Both the position numbers and the translations under genes were made by a program. From positions 1,736,001 through 1,800,000 of the forward strand of contig CAWCGU010000006.1 of NCBI GenBank assembly GCA_963795195.1: a stretch of 64,000 nt of DNA, given 5' to 3'. The notes under the pieces were generated by a model, which worked only from the letters and a program-made list of their open reading frames with translations, was not told the DNA's origin and made no database searches. Shown here one piece after another: positions 17,385 through 25,520 of the stretch (position 1 is the first letter of the stretch; every line of letters starts with the position of its first letter). This DNA comes from CAWCGU01 sp963795195 (GTDB taxonomy: Bacteria; Actinomycetota; Thermoleophilia; Solirubrobacterales; 70-9).

Positions 17385-19442
17385 TCAATCGGTCAGGGAC
17401 GCGAGGACGGCGTCGCGCGCGTCCTCGGGCTCGAGAATGGCGACCTCGCCGGCCCTGCGCAGGACCTCGCGCACGAGCCATTGCATGCCCCTGAAGGGCA
17501 CCTCGACGACGACGGCGCCGTCCGCCAGCTCCTCGAGCACGGGGCGCTCCTCGCGCAGCCAGCGCGCCTGCCCCGGCGAGACCCAGACACGCGCCACTCG
17601 GCCCTCGTCGCCACGGTCGGCCTCGGCGAGCAGCTCGATCTCCGGGCGCGGCTCGAAGCGCTCGTCGGTGATCGTCGCCTCCTTGATGCGGTCGAGGCGG
17701 AAGTGGCGCACGTCCTTGCGGCCGAGGTCCCAGCACCACAGATACCAGCCGCGCGGGCCGCGCTGCGGGCCGTCGGGAACGGCGTTCGCTGTGTTGGTGA
17801 TCTTGTAGGGCTCGACCTTGCGGGTCGTGAACTGGTCCTCGTTCTCCTTGTAGTAGCGAAGCTCGAGCACGCGCCGCTCGTCGATCGCCTGGTGGACCTC
17901 GTCGACGGAGGCGGAGTCGTTGGTACCAGGCGCGATCTCCAGACCCTCCTCGGAGGGGTCGTGGCCGAGGGCCACGGTCAGCTTCTCGCGCGCGCTGCCG
18001 AGATCCGCCTGCGGCAGGTGGTCCTTGAAGAGGTCGATCGCCGCGACCAGCGCCTTCGCCTCGAGCGGAAGCAGTCGTGCGGGGCGCGCGAAGTTGTCGC
18101 CGTAGGTGTCCGAGTCGACCTCGATCTCCTCGTCACCGACGTCGGCGTAGAGGACGTAGGTGCCGCCTCCGAAGTTGACGACGTTGAGAACGTCGATGTC
18201 CTCGCGCAGCTCGTCGGCGCTGATCTTGAGCTGGTCGGTGACGTCGTCGATCCGCAGGCGCTCGCCGTTTCGGGCCGACTCGATCAACAGGCCCGCCAGC
18301 GTCACGAGCCGGGCGAAGCGCTCAGGCCGGATCGGGGAATCGCTGTGCCCGTTGTTGCGGCCGTTGCGGCCGCTCGGCTCGGGCAGCGGGCGGTTGACTA
18401 TCTCCGCCAGCTCGAGGTCGCCGCGATGGCGCTCGGCGACGAGGTCGCGGCGGGACTCAGTCTCCTCAGCCAGTTCGGCCGGCTCGATCACCGAAGCGTT
18501 CTTGCCCCAGCTCAAGACCCAGCCGACGAGCCCCTGGGCGGAGGCATAGTCGGTTTCGAACACGGCTCCCTTTGCCGGCGTCTCACCCTTCTCCGCCGGT
18601 CTGACTTTGCCGAATCGCCCGTAGTCGCGCTCGACCAGCCAGGCGATGCGCTCGCGCAGGAAGATCTTCGCTCGGCCCTGGATCTCACCCATCTGCCAGT
18701 CAGCGCGCGTCGCGAAGTCGCGCCGGTCAAAGTCCACCGGCTGCGGGAAGTCGTGCTCGGCCTTGCTGGCGTACGAGACCTTGCCGCGGATTCGCGAGAG
18801 CCTGAAGACCCGCACGGCGTCGCGCTCGTGCGCGTGACCGATCAAATAGAACTCGCCCGAGCGGAAGACGAGGTGGTACGGGTTGACCTTGCGGTCGGAG
18901 ACCTCGTCGCGGCCCATCGTGTAGTAGCTGAAGACGATCGTCTTGCGGCGCGAGATCGCCGTCTCGATCTTCGAGAGCCGCTGCGAGAGCTCGCGGCCGC
19001 CGGAGGCGCCCATCGAGAAGTCCACCGGCGCGGAGTCACGGCCCTCGAGTGGGTTCGGCCGTCCCCAGGAGACCTGCTGGAGCGCCAGCCGCAGCGGCTC
19101 CGCGTAGGCGAACTCGCCGTCGAGCTGGGAGAGCGCAGTGCGAAGCGCCGAGAGCTCCTGGTCGGAGAACTTGACCTCCGGCAGGTAGTAGTTCTCCGGC
19201 GGCAGTGCGTAGAGCTCGGCTTCGAAGAACCCCTCACCCGGCTTCTGGACCTGGAGGACGATGCCGAGGCTCTCGAGCTCCGCGCGGTCCGCGTAGAAGC
19301 GCCGTGCGAAGGCGTCCTCGTTCATCGAGCTGTAGCCCTCGACCTCCTGTTTGATCTCGAGTGCCGACACCGGGCGGCCGTTTGCCATCAGGAACGAAAT
19401 CAGCGAAAGCTGGCGAATCAGTTTTTCGGTGTCTTTTGCCAT
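17385..19442 (-). CDS. pafBC: Fused PafB-PafC WYL-domain transcriptional activator
   Basis: A 685-residue regulator made of two similar halves. Each half has an N-terminal winged helix (residues of about 1-75: KLIRQLSLISFLMANGRP; second copy near 390: RFARLVTLAGLLIESAR). Each also has a WYL domain (FSYYTMGRDEVSDRKVNPYHL; LRYYKENEDQF with WYLWCWDL) and a WCX extension. In mycobacteria PafB and PafC act together to activate LexA-independent DNA-damage genes. Natural fusions are known in other actinobacteria. I chose ATG 19442 (MAKDTEK). The frame is open 30 codons further upstream, but that part is unlike the family. The neighbours here are metabolic, not the Pup-proteasome genes. Confidence 0.88.
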   Translation of the reverse strand: MAKDTEKLIRQLSLISFLMANGRPVSALEIKQEVEGYSSMNEDAFARRFYADRAELESLGIVLQVQKPGEGFFEAELYALPPENYYLPEVKFSDQELSALRTALSQLDGEFAYAEPLRLALQQVSWGRPNPLEGRDSAPVDFSMGASGGRELSQRLSKIETAISRRKTIVFSYYTMGRDEVSDRKVNPYHLVFRSGEFYLIGHAHERDAVRVFRLSRIRGKVSYASKAEHDFPQPVDFDRRDFATRADWQMGEIQGRAKIFLRERIAWLVERDYGRFGKVRPAEKGETPAKGAVFETDYASAQGLVGWVLSWGKNASVIEPAELAEETESRRDLVAERHRGDLELAEIVNRPLPEPSGRNGRNNGHSDSPIRPERFARLVTLAGLLIESARNGERLRIDDVTDQLKISADELREDIDVLNVVNFGGGTYVLYADVGDEEIEVDSDTYGDNFARPARLLPLEAKALVAAIDLFKDHLPQADLGSAREKLTVALGHDPSEEGLEIAPGTNDSASVDEVHQAIDERRVLELRYYKENEDQFTTRKVEPYKITNTANAVPDGPQRGPRGWYLWCWDLGRKDVRHFRLDRIKEATITDERFEPRPEIELLAEADRGDEGRVARVWVSPGQARWLREERPVLEELADGAVVVEVPFRGMQWLVREVLRRAGEVAILEPEDARDAVLASLTD

Positions 19443-19553
19443 CGCAGGGGTATCGGGACGAAATCGCCCGAACGTCGAGCATAGACACGGGTCGGGGGCC
19501 CCAGACAGGCCTTTTCCCCATCTTTGGGACAAATTTGTGAGGATTGGTCGCCG

Positions 19554-20477
19554 ATGAGCGGGCCAACGCGTCGTGAGGACGTCAGCTTTCGGTCAGGCGG
19601 AGTTTCCTGCGCGGCCTGGCTCTACCGCCCTGAGGGCGACGGATCGCATCCCTGCGTGGTGCTCGCGCATGGCTTCGCCGGCGTCCGCGAGGCCCGCCTC
19701 GACGCCTTCGCCGAGCGCTTCGCACAGGCGGGGTTCGCGGCTCTCGTCTTCGACTACCGGCACTTCGGCAGCTCGGGCGGGCAACCGCGCCAGTTGCTCG
19801 ACGTCGGCCGGCAACAGGAAGATTGGAGGGCTGCAGTCGCGTTCGTGCGGGCCCACGAGGGGATCGATCCCGATCGCGTCGCGATCTGGGGCACGTCGCT
19901 GAGCGGCGCCCACGTGATGGCACTGGCGGCGAGCGGAGAACTGCGGCCGGCGGCGGTCATCTCGCAGTGCCCGGCCGCCGACGCCGCGGCGGCCGTCCTG
20001 CAGGTCCCGTTCCGAAACAGCATCAGGCTTGCCATACGCGGAGTCGGAGATCTCATCGCCGGCTGGTTTGGCCGGGGGCCGATCTATACGCCGGCGATCG
20101 GAGCGCCAGGGACACTCGCTGCAATGACGGCGCCGGAGGCGTTGCCCGGCTACTCGGCGATCGTCCCAGCGGACTGGCGCAACGAGTTTGCGAGCCGGCT
20201 GTTCTTGACCCTCGCCCTCTACCGGCCGGTCACCAAGGCCGCCCGGATCGAGGCGCCGATGCTGGTCTGCGTCTGCGACCGCGACCAGACGACTCCGCCG
20301 AAGCCCGCCGCGAAGGCGGCGGCGAGGGCCCCGCGCGGTAGGGCGGTGCACTACGGCTGCGGTCACTTCGACATCTATGTCGGCGAGTGGTTCGAGCGCG
20401 CGGTGAGCGACCAGATCGCGTTTCTCGATGATCACGTCGGGGCGGCTTCGGCTCCAGCAGACGTGGCGGCCCGCTGA
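19554..20477 (+). CDS. Alpha/beta hydrolase
   Basis: A 307-residue serine hydrolase, probably an esterase-like or dienelactone-hydrolase-like enzyme. Family features are the oxyanion-hole HGFAG (39-43), the DYRHFGSSGG loop, and the nucleophile Ser115 in WGTSLSG. CDRDQTTPP and GCGHFDIY near the end supply the acid and the histidine. The ATG at 19554 starts MSGPTRRED. It runs divergently from pafBC with a gap of about 110 bases. Its stop codon overlaps the start of the next gene (TGATG), so it is coupled to a CoA-transferase and may act in the same unknown acyl pathway. Confidence 0.85.
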   Translation: MSGPTRREDVSFRSGGVSCAAWLYRPEGDGSHPCVVLAHGFAGVREARLDAFAERFAQAGFAALVFDYRHFGSSGGQPRQLLDVGRQQEDWRAAVAFVRAHEGIDPDRVAIWGTSLSGAHVMALAASGELRPAAVISQCPAADAAAAVLQVPFRNSIRLAIRGVGDLIAGWFGRGPIYTPAIGAPGTLAAMTAPEALPGYSAIVPADWRNEFASRLFLTLALYRPVTKAARIEAPMLVCVCDRDQTTPPKPAAKAAARAPRGRAVHYGCGHFDIYVGEWFERAVSDQIAFLDDHVGAASAPADVAAR

Positions 20478-21774
20478 TGGATCGGCCCGAGGCGATCGAG
20501 GCCATGCTCCGGAACTCGCGCCGGCCGGCGCAGGACGTGCTCGAGCTGATCGGCGAGGGCGACGACGTGATCGCGGGCCTTGCCAACGGCGAGCCGATGA
20601 CCGTCGTCGACGCGATCGAGGCTGGGGCAGATTCACTGCGAGGCGTGCGCATCCATCAGATGTTTCCGCTGCGCAACCGTCGCTACTTCCACGGCGAGGT
20701 CCCGAACCTGCGCCACGTCTCCTACTTCCTCTCACCGCACCTTCGCGAGGCCTTCCACGAGGGCACGTGCGACCTCGTGCCGAACAACTTCTCGGACGTG
20801 CCGCGGTTGATGCGCGAGGCGACCAAGCTCTCCCTGCTCATCGCCGCCGCCTCGCCCCCGGACCGTCACGGCTTCTTCTCGCTCGGTCCGGATGCCGAGT
20901 ACTCAGCGGCCCTCGCCGGAGAGATGCCGATCTTTCTGGAGGCCAACGCCCAGATGCCGCGAACCTTCGGTGAGAACCAGATCCACGTTCGCGACATCGC
21001 GGGGTGGTGCGAGGCCGACTACCCGTTGGTCGAGGTCCCTCGCGCTCCGGCGAGCCCGATTGACATCCGAATCGCCGAGCTCGTGGCCGAGCGGATCCGG
21101 ATGGAGCCACACTTCAGGTCGGGGTCGGCTCTGTACCGGATCAGGTGCTGGCGCTGCTCTCGGATCGCAAGGACCTCGGCGTCCACACCGAGCTGTTCGG
21201 CGAGGGTTTCATCGACCTGGTCGAGTCAGGAGCGATCACAGGGGCCCGCAAGGCAACCCATCGCCACAAGGTGATCACGACGACTGCGCTCGGCACCCGG
21301 CGGATGTACGACTTCGTGGCCGACAACCCCGGCGTCGAGTTCTGGCCCGTCGAATACACCAACGACGCCCGCATCATCGGCCGCGAGCCACAGATGACCA
21401 GCGTCAACGCGACACTCGAAGTCGACTTCCTGGGCCAGTGCGCGTCGGAGTCGCTGGGCACCGACTACTGGTCGTCGTCGGGCGGTCAGGCGGACTTCGT
21501 CCGCGGCGCGATGTTCGCCGAGTACGGCCAATCGTTCGTGGTGCTGCACTCGTCCAACCACGACGAATCGGCATCGCGGATCGTTTCGCAGCTTCATCCC
21601 GGAGCCGCCGTGACCACGTTCAAGAACGTCGTCGACAAGGTGGTAACGGAGCACGGGCTCGCCGAACTGCGCGGCCGCTCGATCCGCGAGCGCACCGAGG
21701 CCCTGATCGCAATCGCGCATCCGAATTTCCGCGACGATCTCGAGCGCCAGGCGCGTGAGATCGGCTACCTCTAG
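20477..21774 (+). pseudogene. Acetyl-CoA hydrolase/transferase family gene with one frameshift
   Basis: The two reading frames together encode a protein of about 432 residues like 4-hydroxybutyrate CoA-transferase, which moves CoA between acyl groups. The first part runs from MDRPEAIEAML to LVAERI. One C is missing at 21097-21098, after which the frame changes to PDGATLQVGVGSVPDQV and continues intact to EIGYL. Family landmarks in the second part include GVHTELFGEG and the GQADFVRGA segment. The rest is undamaged, so this could be a recent mutation or a sequencing error in a short C run. Translation is coupled to the upstream hydrolase. Confidence 0.8.
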
Positions 21775-21947
21775 GTCAGTTCGCGCTCGACATTGTCGAT
21801 CAGTTCTTCGTGCAGTTCGAGGAACCGGCGCAGGAAGCCGCTGGTGAGCAGCAGGTACTTTTCGCGGTGAGGGAACAGCGCGGCGCGCGATTCGGCTTCG
21901 TCAAGCCGCGCGGCGATATCTGCGAGGTCGCTGCGCAACGCGGTCAT
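21771..21947 (-). CDS. Small helical protein of unknown function (58 aa)
   Basis: A short open frame encodes MTALRSDLADIAARLDEAES, then a heptad-like helix ending LELHEELIDNVERELT. The composition (many Leu, Glu, Arg and Ala) fits a coiled coil. GAGGAGG-like sequence lies about 14 bases before the ATG. Its stop codon overlaps the stop of the CoA-transferase on the other strand (positions 21771-21774), as is common for real convergent genes. No family is recognised, and it could be a chance frame. Confidence 0.4.
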   Translation of the reverse strand: MTALRSDLADIAARLDEAESRAALFPHREKYLLLTSGFLRRFLELHEELIDNVERELT

Positions 21948-21949
21948 GC

Positions 21950-22462
21950 TGGTGCGCGTGACCTCCTCGCCGACGAGGCACGCGCCTGGCAGATGCCGAC
22001 CTGCGGGTCGGAGACATGGAGGCGCTTCCGTACGACGACGATACTTTCGACCTCCTCACCGGCTTCAACGCATGCATCTTTGCCGAGGACATCGCCGCCG
22101 CGCTGCGTGAGGCGGGCCGCGTCACCAAGCCGGGCGGCGCCGTTGTCATCCAGGTCTGGGGTCCGCACGAGCACAACGAGCTCGAGGCGATGAAGGAGAT
22201 CGTGCGGCCGTACTTCCCCCCGCCCGGCGGATGCGCCAGCCGAGCCTGACTATGCGGAGGCCGGAGCGCTCGAGGCCCTTGCGAGGAGCGCGGGCCTCGG
22301 CCCCGAAACCAGGTTCGACACCACCTGTCTACGGCGCCGACCGGATCGCCGTCCTCGTCGGCCCCGACGCGAGCAGGAGGCCAAGGACGGTCTACGCGGA
22401 CCCCGAGACTCCGACGGTACCGCCTCCAGAACACCTACCGCTCCCTGATCGCCCGGGCGTGA
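21950..22462 (+). pseudogene. Decayed class I SAM-dependent methyltransferase
   Basis: Pieces of a methyltransferase can be read across shifting frames. From about 21983 the frame gives RLADADLRVGDMEALPYDDD and FDLLTGFNACIFAEDIAAAL, with a post-motif GRVTKPGGAVVIQVWG. After a frame change near 22225, PDAPAEPDYAEAGALEALA follows. After more changes the terminal RYRLQNTYRSLIARA ends at the TGA at 22460. The N-terminal glycine-rich SAM motif is missing. The last stop overlaps the start of the YciI remnant (TGATG), so the pair was once an operon. Confidence 0.65.
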
Positions 22463-22741
22463 TGAATGCCTACGCTGTCCTCCGCGAAGCAGGCTCGGGC
22501 TGGACCGACGGAGGGATCGCCGACCAGCCTGCTCTGGCTGATCACGCCGCGTTCATGAACGGATCTCGCCGGCAGCGAAAGCGGCCGCATACGGGCGCTG
22601 CTGATCGTGGACGCGAACGACGAGGAGGAAATTCGCAACCGCCTGGCTGACGACCCCTGGGCCGAATCGGACCGCCTCGCAATCACGAGCATCGAGCAGT
22701 GGAACCTTCTGGTCGGGGTGTCGCGGATCGCAGATCGTTAA
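22462..22741 (+). pseudogene. Decayed YciI-family protein
   Basis: The 5' part encodes MNAYAVLREAGSGWTDGG and DHAAFMNG, which is the start of YciI-like proteins of about 100 residues. After a deletion and frame change near 22562, another frame encodes RIRALLIVDANDEEEIR and WAESDRLAITSIEQWNLLVG, followed by TAA at 22739. The central conserved glycine-rich turn is lost. Family members are small ferredoxin-like-fold proteins of mostly unknown function. Co-location with the decayed methyltransferase suggests that the whole unit was lost together. Confidence 0.6.
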
Positions 22742-22765
22742 ATCGCGATCCAGCGCCCGGCCTGG

Positions 22766-23839
22766 CTAAGCGGCGCGTGAGCGGAAGTAGGCCGCGGAGT
22801 CGATGCCGCGGTCGAAGCTCGACCAGACCTCGCCCTCGGCGAGGCCGCGCTCGATGCGGTCGAAGCTGCCGAGGCGGCCACCGAGGTTGTCGATCATGTG
22901 CACGAGCGTTGCTTCGCGGGTGGCCGGCAGAACCGGAGAGCCGTTCTCGTGCGTGCCGTGGTGGGATAGCACGATGTGCACGATCGCGCGCGCAAGCGAG
23001 GGATCGAAGCCGTCGATGGCCTCGATCTGGCTTCGTACCAGGTAGTAGCCGAGCGGGATTTCGCCCTGCAGGCGTCCGTCATCGGTGAGGTCGATCCCGA
23101 GCGGATCGTCGTTGTAGGCCTGGGTCTTGCCGATGTCGTGCAGGAGCGCCCCGGTGACGGCGACGTCGCGGTCGACTCCCGGGAAGGCCGCCGCCGCAGC
23201 GCTGACGGCCTGGGCGACCGAGAGCGTGTGATCGAGCAGCCCATGGCGATACGCCTGGTGGTAGTACTTCGCCGCCGGAGCCTCACGGAAGCGGGCCCAA
23301 ATCTCCGAGTCCTCGCCGAAGATCCGGTCGAGAAGCTGGCGCAGGTGCGGGTGTTGCACGGTCGCCAGCAGCTCTCGCAGACCCGCCTCGAGGCGCTCGA
23401 TCGGAGTCTCCGCGACATCGATGAGTTCAGCTGTCTCATATTCGTCGTCCGCGGCCACCCGCAGCTCCTTGATCGTGATGCTGTTCCCGAACTTCTCGTG
23501 GACGCCATAGCGCCCCGAGACGATCACGATCGATCCGGGCGCGCAGGTGTTGAAGGCTGCGTCGACGTCCTCCCAGACCTTGCCACTCACCCGTCCGGTG
23601 CGGTCCGCCAGCACGAGCTGCAACCACTCGCCTCCATCCTTTTTCTGCCGCCGCTCCCGGCCGCGGACGACGAAGGCGGCGGTGACGCTCTGGCCGTCCA
23701 TGAGGTCGCGCACGAAGATCCGCTCGGCGCCCTCGGCACCGGCGAGCGCCAGGCTGGGCGGGGGCTCCTCGACCGCCGCCAATCCGTCGATTCCTATCTG
23801 TTCCACCTGATTCGGCATCCCGATTTCCACGGTAGACAC
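22766..23839 (-). CDS. YhaM-type 3'-5' exoribonuclease (OB fold plus HD domain)
   Basis: A 357-residue protein. Residues of about 40-130 form an OB-fold nucleic-acid-binding domain (FVRDLMDGQSVTAAFVV, GRVSGKVWEDV, VIVSGRYGVHEKFG). An HD phosphohydrolase domain follows (YYHQAYRHGLLDHTLSV, then the metal-binding ALLHDIGK). This order is that of YhaM/Cbf1, which degrade RNA or single-stranded DNA from the 3' end. The frame begins with GTG at 23839. An ATG seven codons later (MPNQVEQ) is an equally good start. It is divergent from the cupin gene. Confidence 0.87.
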   Translation of the reverse strand: MSTVEIGMPNQVEQIGIDGLAAVEEPPPSLALAGAEGAERIFVRDLMDGQSVTAAFVVRGRERRQKKDGGEWLQLVLADRTGRVSGKVWEDVDAAFNTCAPGSIVIVSGRYGVHEKFGNSITIKELRVAADDEYETAELIDVAETPIERLEAGLRELLATVQHPHLRQLLDRIFGEDSEIWARFREAPAAKYYHQAYRHGLLDHTLSVAQAVSAAAAAFPGVDRDVAVTGALLHDIGKTQAYNDDPLGIDLTDDGRLQGEIPLGYYLVRSQIEAIDGFDPSLARAIVHIVLSHHGTHENGSPVLPATREATLVHMIDNLGGRLGSFDRIERGLAEGEVWSSFDRGIDSAAYFRSRAA

Positions 23840-23911
23840 GGGGTCGGACGGCTACTCCATTTCTGACACCGAAGATGCACAGCCGCTGCCCGGTGCCATA
23901 GGTTTCCCCGC

Positions 23912-24322
23912 GTGAACGACGCGCCCGACAACGGCTACGCGGTCGGCTCGCTGGACGAAATCGGCGAGGGCTACGGATTCCGCAAGATCCGCAAGGAGCT
24001 TGGGGTCAAGGCGTTCGGCGTCAACGCGATCGTCATTCCTGCCGGGTATGAGTCGGGGGATCACTTTCACGACGAGCAGGAGGAGCTTTACTTCGTCCAC
24101 CGCGGCCAGATCCGAATCACGTTTGGAGACGGCACGGCGCACGAGCTCGATGAGGGCGGTCTCGCACGCGTGGACGCGGAGACCCCGCGGCGGGTCAAGA
24201 ACATCGGCGACGGCGACGCCGTCTACGTGGTCATCGGCGGCAAGGACGGCTACGTCGGCCGGGACGGGCGCCTGCCCGAGGGCGGCGGAAATCCGCGGCC
24301 CCCGCTCGACAGCCAGCCCTGA
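23912..24322 (+). CDS. Cupin-domain protein
   Basis: A single-domain cupin of 136 residues, read from a GTG start. The first cupin motif is visible as GDHFHDEQEELYFVHRGQ, with histidine and glutamate metal ligands. The second is weaker around PRRVKNIGDGDAVYVVIG. Such proteins bind a metal and act as small isomerases, dioxygenases or sensors, and the sequence does not narrow the choice. It stands alone between the divergent YhaM gene and the convergent ZIP gene. Confidence 0.8.
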   Translation: MNDAPDNGYAVGSLDEIGEGYGFRKIRKELGVKAFGVNAIVIPAGYESGDHFHDEQEELYFVHRGQIRITFGDGTAHELDEGGLARVDAETPRRVKNIGDGDAVYVVIGGKDGYVGRDGRLPEGGGNPRPPLDSQP

Positions 24323-24343
24323 CGCCGGCTCAGGCTTCGGTGG

Positions 24344-25057
24344 TCAGCCCAGGCTCGCGGCCGACCAGGCCAGAGCCACGCCGCCCAATGCGGCGATGGC
24401 AACGATGGCGCGGTTGCGCCTTGCCCTGTGCGCCTCGGGCAGCAGCGAGCCGGCGCCGAGGTAGAGGAACATCCCTGCGAAGAAGGCGAGCAGGGCGGCG
24501 AAGGCGGTTTCGGGAAGCGGCAGGAAGAGGCCCAGCGCGGCGCCGGCGACGGGCGCTGCGGCGTCGGCGAGCAGCCACGCGATCGCCTTGCGGCGCTCGT
24601 GACCGTGACGCAGCAGAACGCTTACGGTGTTGATTCCGTCGGCGAAAGCGTGAAGCAACACCGCCGCCGACACCAGCAGGCCGAGCTCGGTGCTGACGTG
24701 AAAGGCCGACCCGATGGCGAACCCGTCTATGAAGGCGTGAATGGTGATGCCGGCCGCGCCGATCTCACCGACCCGCGGATTGCAGACCGCGTCCTCGGTG
24801 TGGACGTGCTGAAAGACACCGCGCTCCATCCCGGCGAACAGGAGCACGCCGATTGCGATCACGACAACGACCCACCACGCCGAGCCGGCTCCGGCGAGTT
24901 CGAACGCCTCCGGAATCGTTTCGAAGATCGCGACGCCGATCATCGCCCCGCCGGCGAACCCCATCACGAGGTGAAGCTGATCGCTTTGGCGCAGCACCGA
25001 CAAGCCGCCGATCAGCCTCGGAAAGATCGCCGCCGCAGCGAGGGCGACCGCAAGCAT
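24344..25057 (-). CDS. ZIP-family divalent metal transporter
   Basis: A 237-residue integral membrane protein with about eight hydrophobic segments. Two metal-site helices carry the ZIP pattern: ITIHAFIDGFAIGSAF and LLHAFADGINTVSVL, each with His and Asp one turn apart. A histidine-containing loop (FQHVHTED) is also present. ZIP proteins bring zinc, iron or manganese into the cytoplasm. The ATG at 25057 overlaps the stop of the fur-like gene by one base (TGATG), so uptake and regulator are coupled. Zinc is the most likely substrate, by inference from this pairing. Confidence 0.88.
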   Translation of the reverse strand: MLAVALAAAAIFPRLIGGLSVLRQSDQLHLVMGFAGGAMIGVAIFETIPEAFELAGAGSAWWVVVVIAIGVLLFAGMERGVFQHVHTEDAVCNPRVGEIGAAGITIHAFIDGFAIGSAFHVSTELGLLVSAAVLLHAFADGINTVSVLLRHGHERRKAIAWLLADAAAPVAGAALGLFLPLPETAFAALLAFFAGMFLYLGAGSLLPEAHRARRNRAIVAIAALGGVALAWSAASLG

Positions 25058-25443
25058 CAGCCGGGCTCCGCGCAGGTGGCACAGTGGCCGGAGAAGGTCA
25101 GCGTGTGGTCGCTGACGAGAAAACCGGTGCGTCGCTGCACCTCGTCGGCAACCTGGCCGAGGAGACAGCCGGGGATGGCGGCCACCTCGCCGCAATCCGA
25201 GCAGACGATGTGTTCGTGGTGGTGCCCGGAGCGCTCGAACCGCGACTTCCCGTCACCGACCTCGAAGCGCTCGAGCTCGCCGTTCTCGCAGAGGTGCACC
25301 AGGGCGCGGAAAACCGATGACGGGTCGGCCTGGACTCCCCGCCCTGCCAGTTGGGCGTGGGCGTCATCGACCGTCCAGGCGTGCTTTGAGGAGCCGTCGA
25401 TCAGCTCGGCTACGGCGGCGCGAACGGGGCTTGGGCGTGGCAT
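25057..25443 (-). CDS. Fur-family metalloregulator, probably Zur-like
   Basis: A 128-residue Fur-family repressor. A winged helix occupies the N-terminal half (WTVDDAHAQLAGRGVQADPSSVFRAL). The metal-sensing half has the histidine-rich SGHHHEHIVC and two CxxC pairs (CSDC, CATC) that hold a structural zinc. It is translationally coupled to a ZIP transporter, so I infer that it represses zinc uptake when zinc is plentiful. Two tandem palindromes lie 23-48 bases before its ATG and are probably its operator. Iron or manganese control cannot be excluded. Confidence 0.88.
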   Translation of the reverse strand: MPRPSPVRAAVAELIDGSSKHAWTVDDAHAQLAGRGVQADPSSVFRALVHLCENGELERFEVGDGKSRFERSGHHHEHIVCSDCGEVAAIPGCLLGQVADEVQRRTGFLVSDHTLTFSGHCATCAEPG

Positions 25444-25465
25444 CGCCGAACAGCATAGAGGTTTC

Positions 25466-25491
25466 GCAAGTCACTTGCACAAGTAACTTGC
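25466..25491. promoter_or_regulatory. Tandem palindromic operator upstream of fur-ZIP
   Basis: Two near-identical 11-bp palindromes, CAAGTCACTTG at 25467-25477 and CAAGTAACTTG at 25480-25490, are centred 13 bp apart. Flanking G and C extend the whole into an almost symmetrical 26-bp site. It lies just upstream of the fur-like gene, as expected for autoregulation by a Fur/Zur dimer pair. Confidence 0.65.
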
Positions 25492-25520
25492 GCTTTACTC
25501 GCCTTCGCGCGGTCAGCCGG

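Noticed and set aside
17283..19484. Plus-strand open frame of 733 codons
   Set aside because: It is antisense to the fused PafBC gene, whose domains are unmistakable. There is no family resemblance and no ribosome site.
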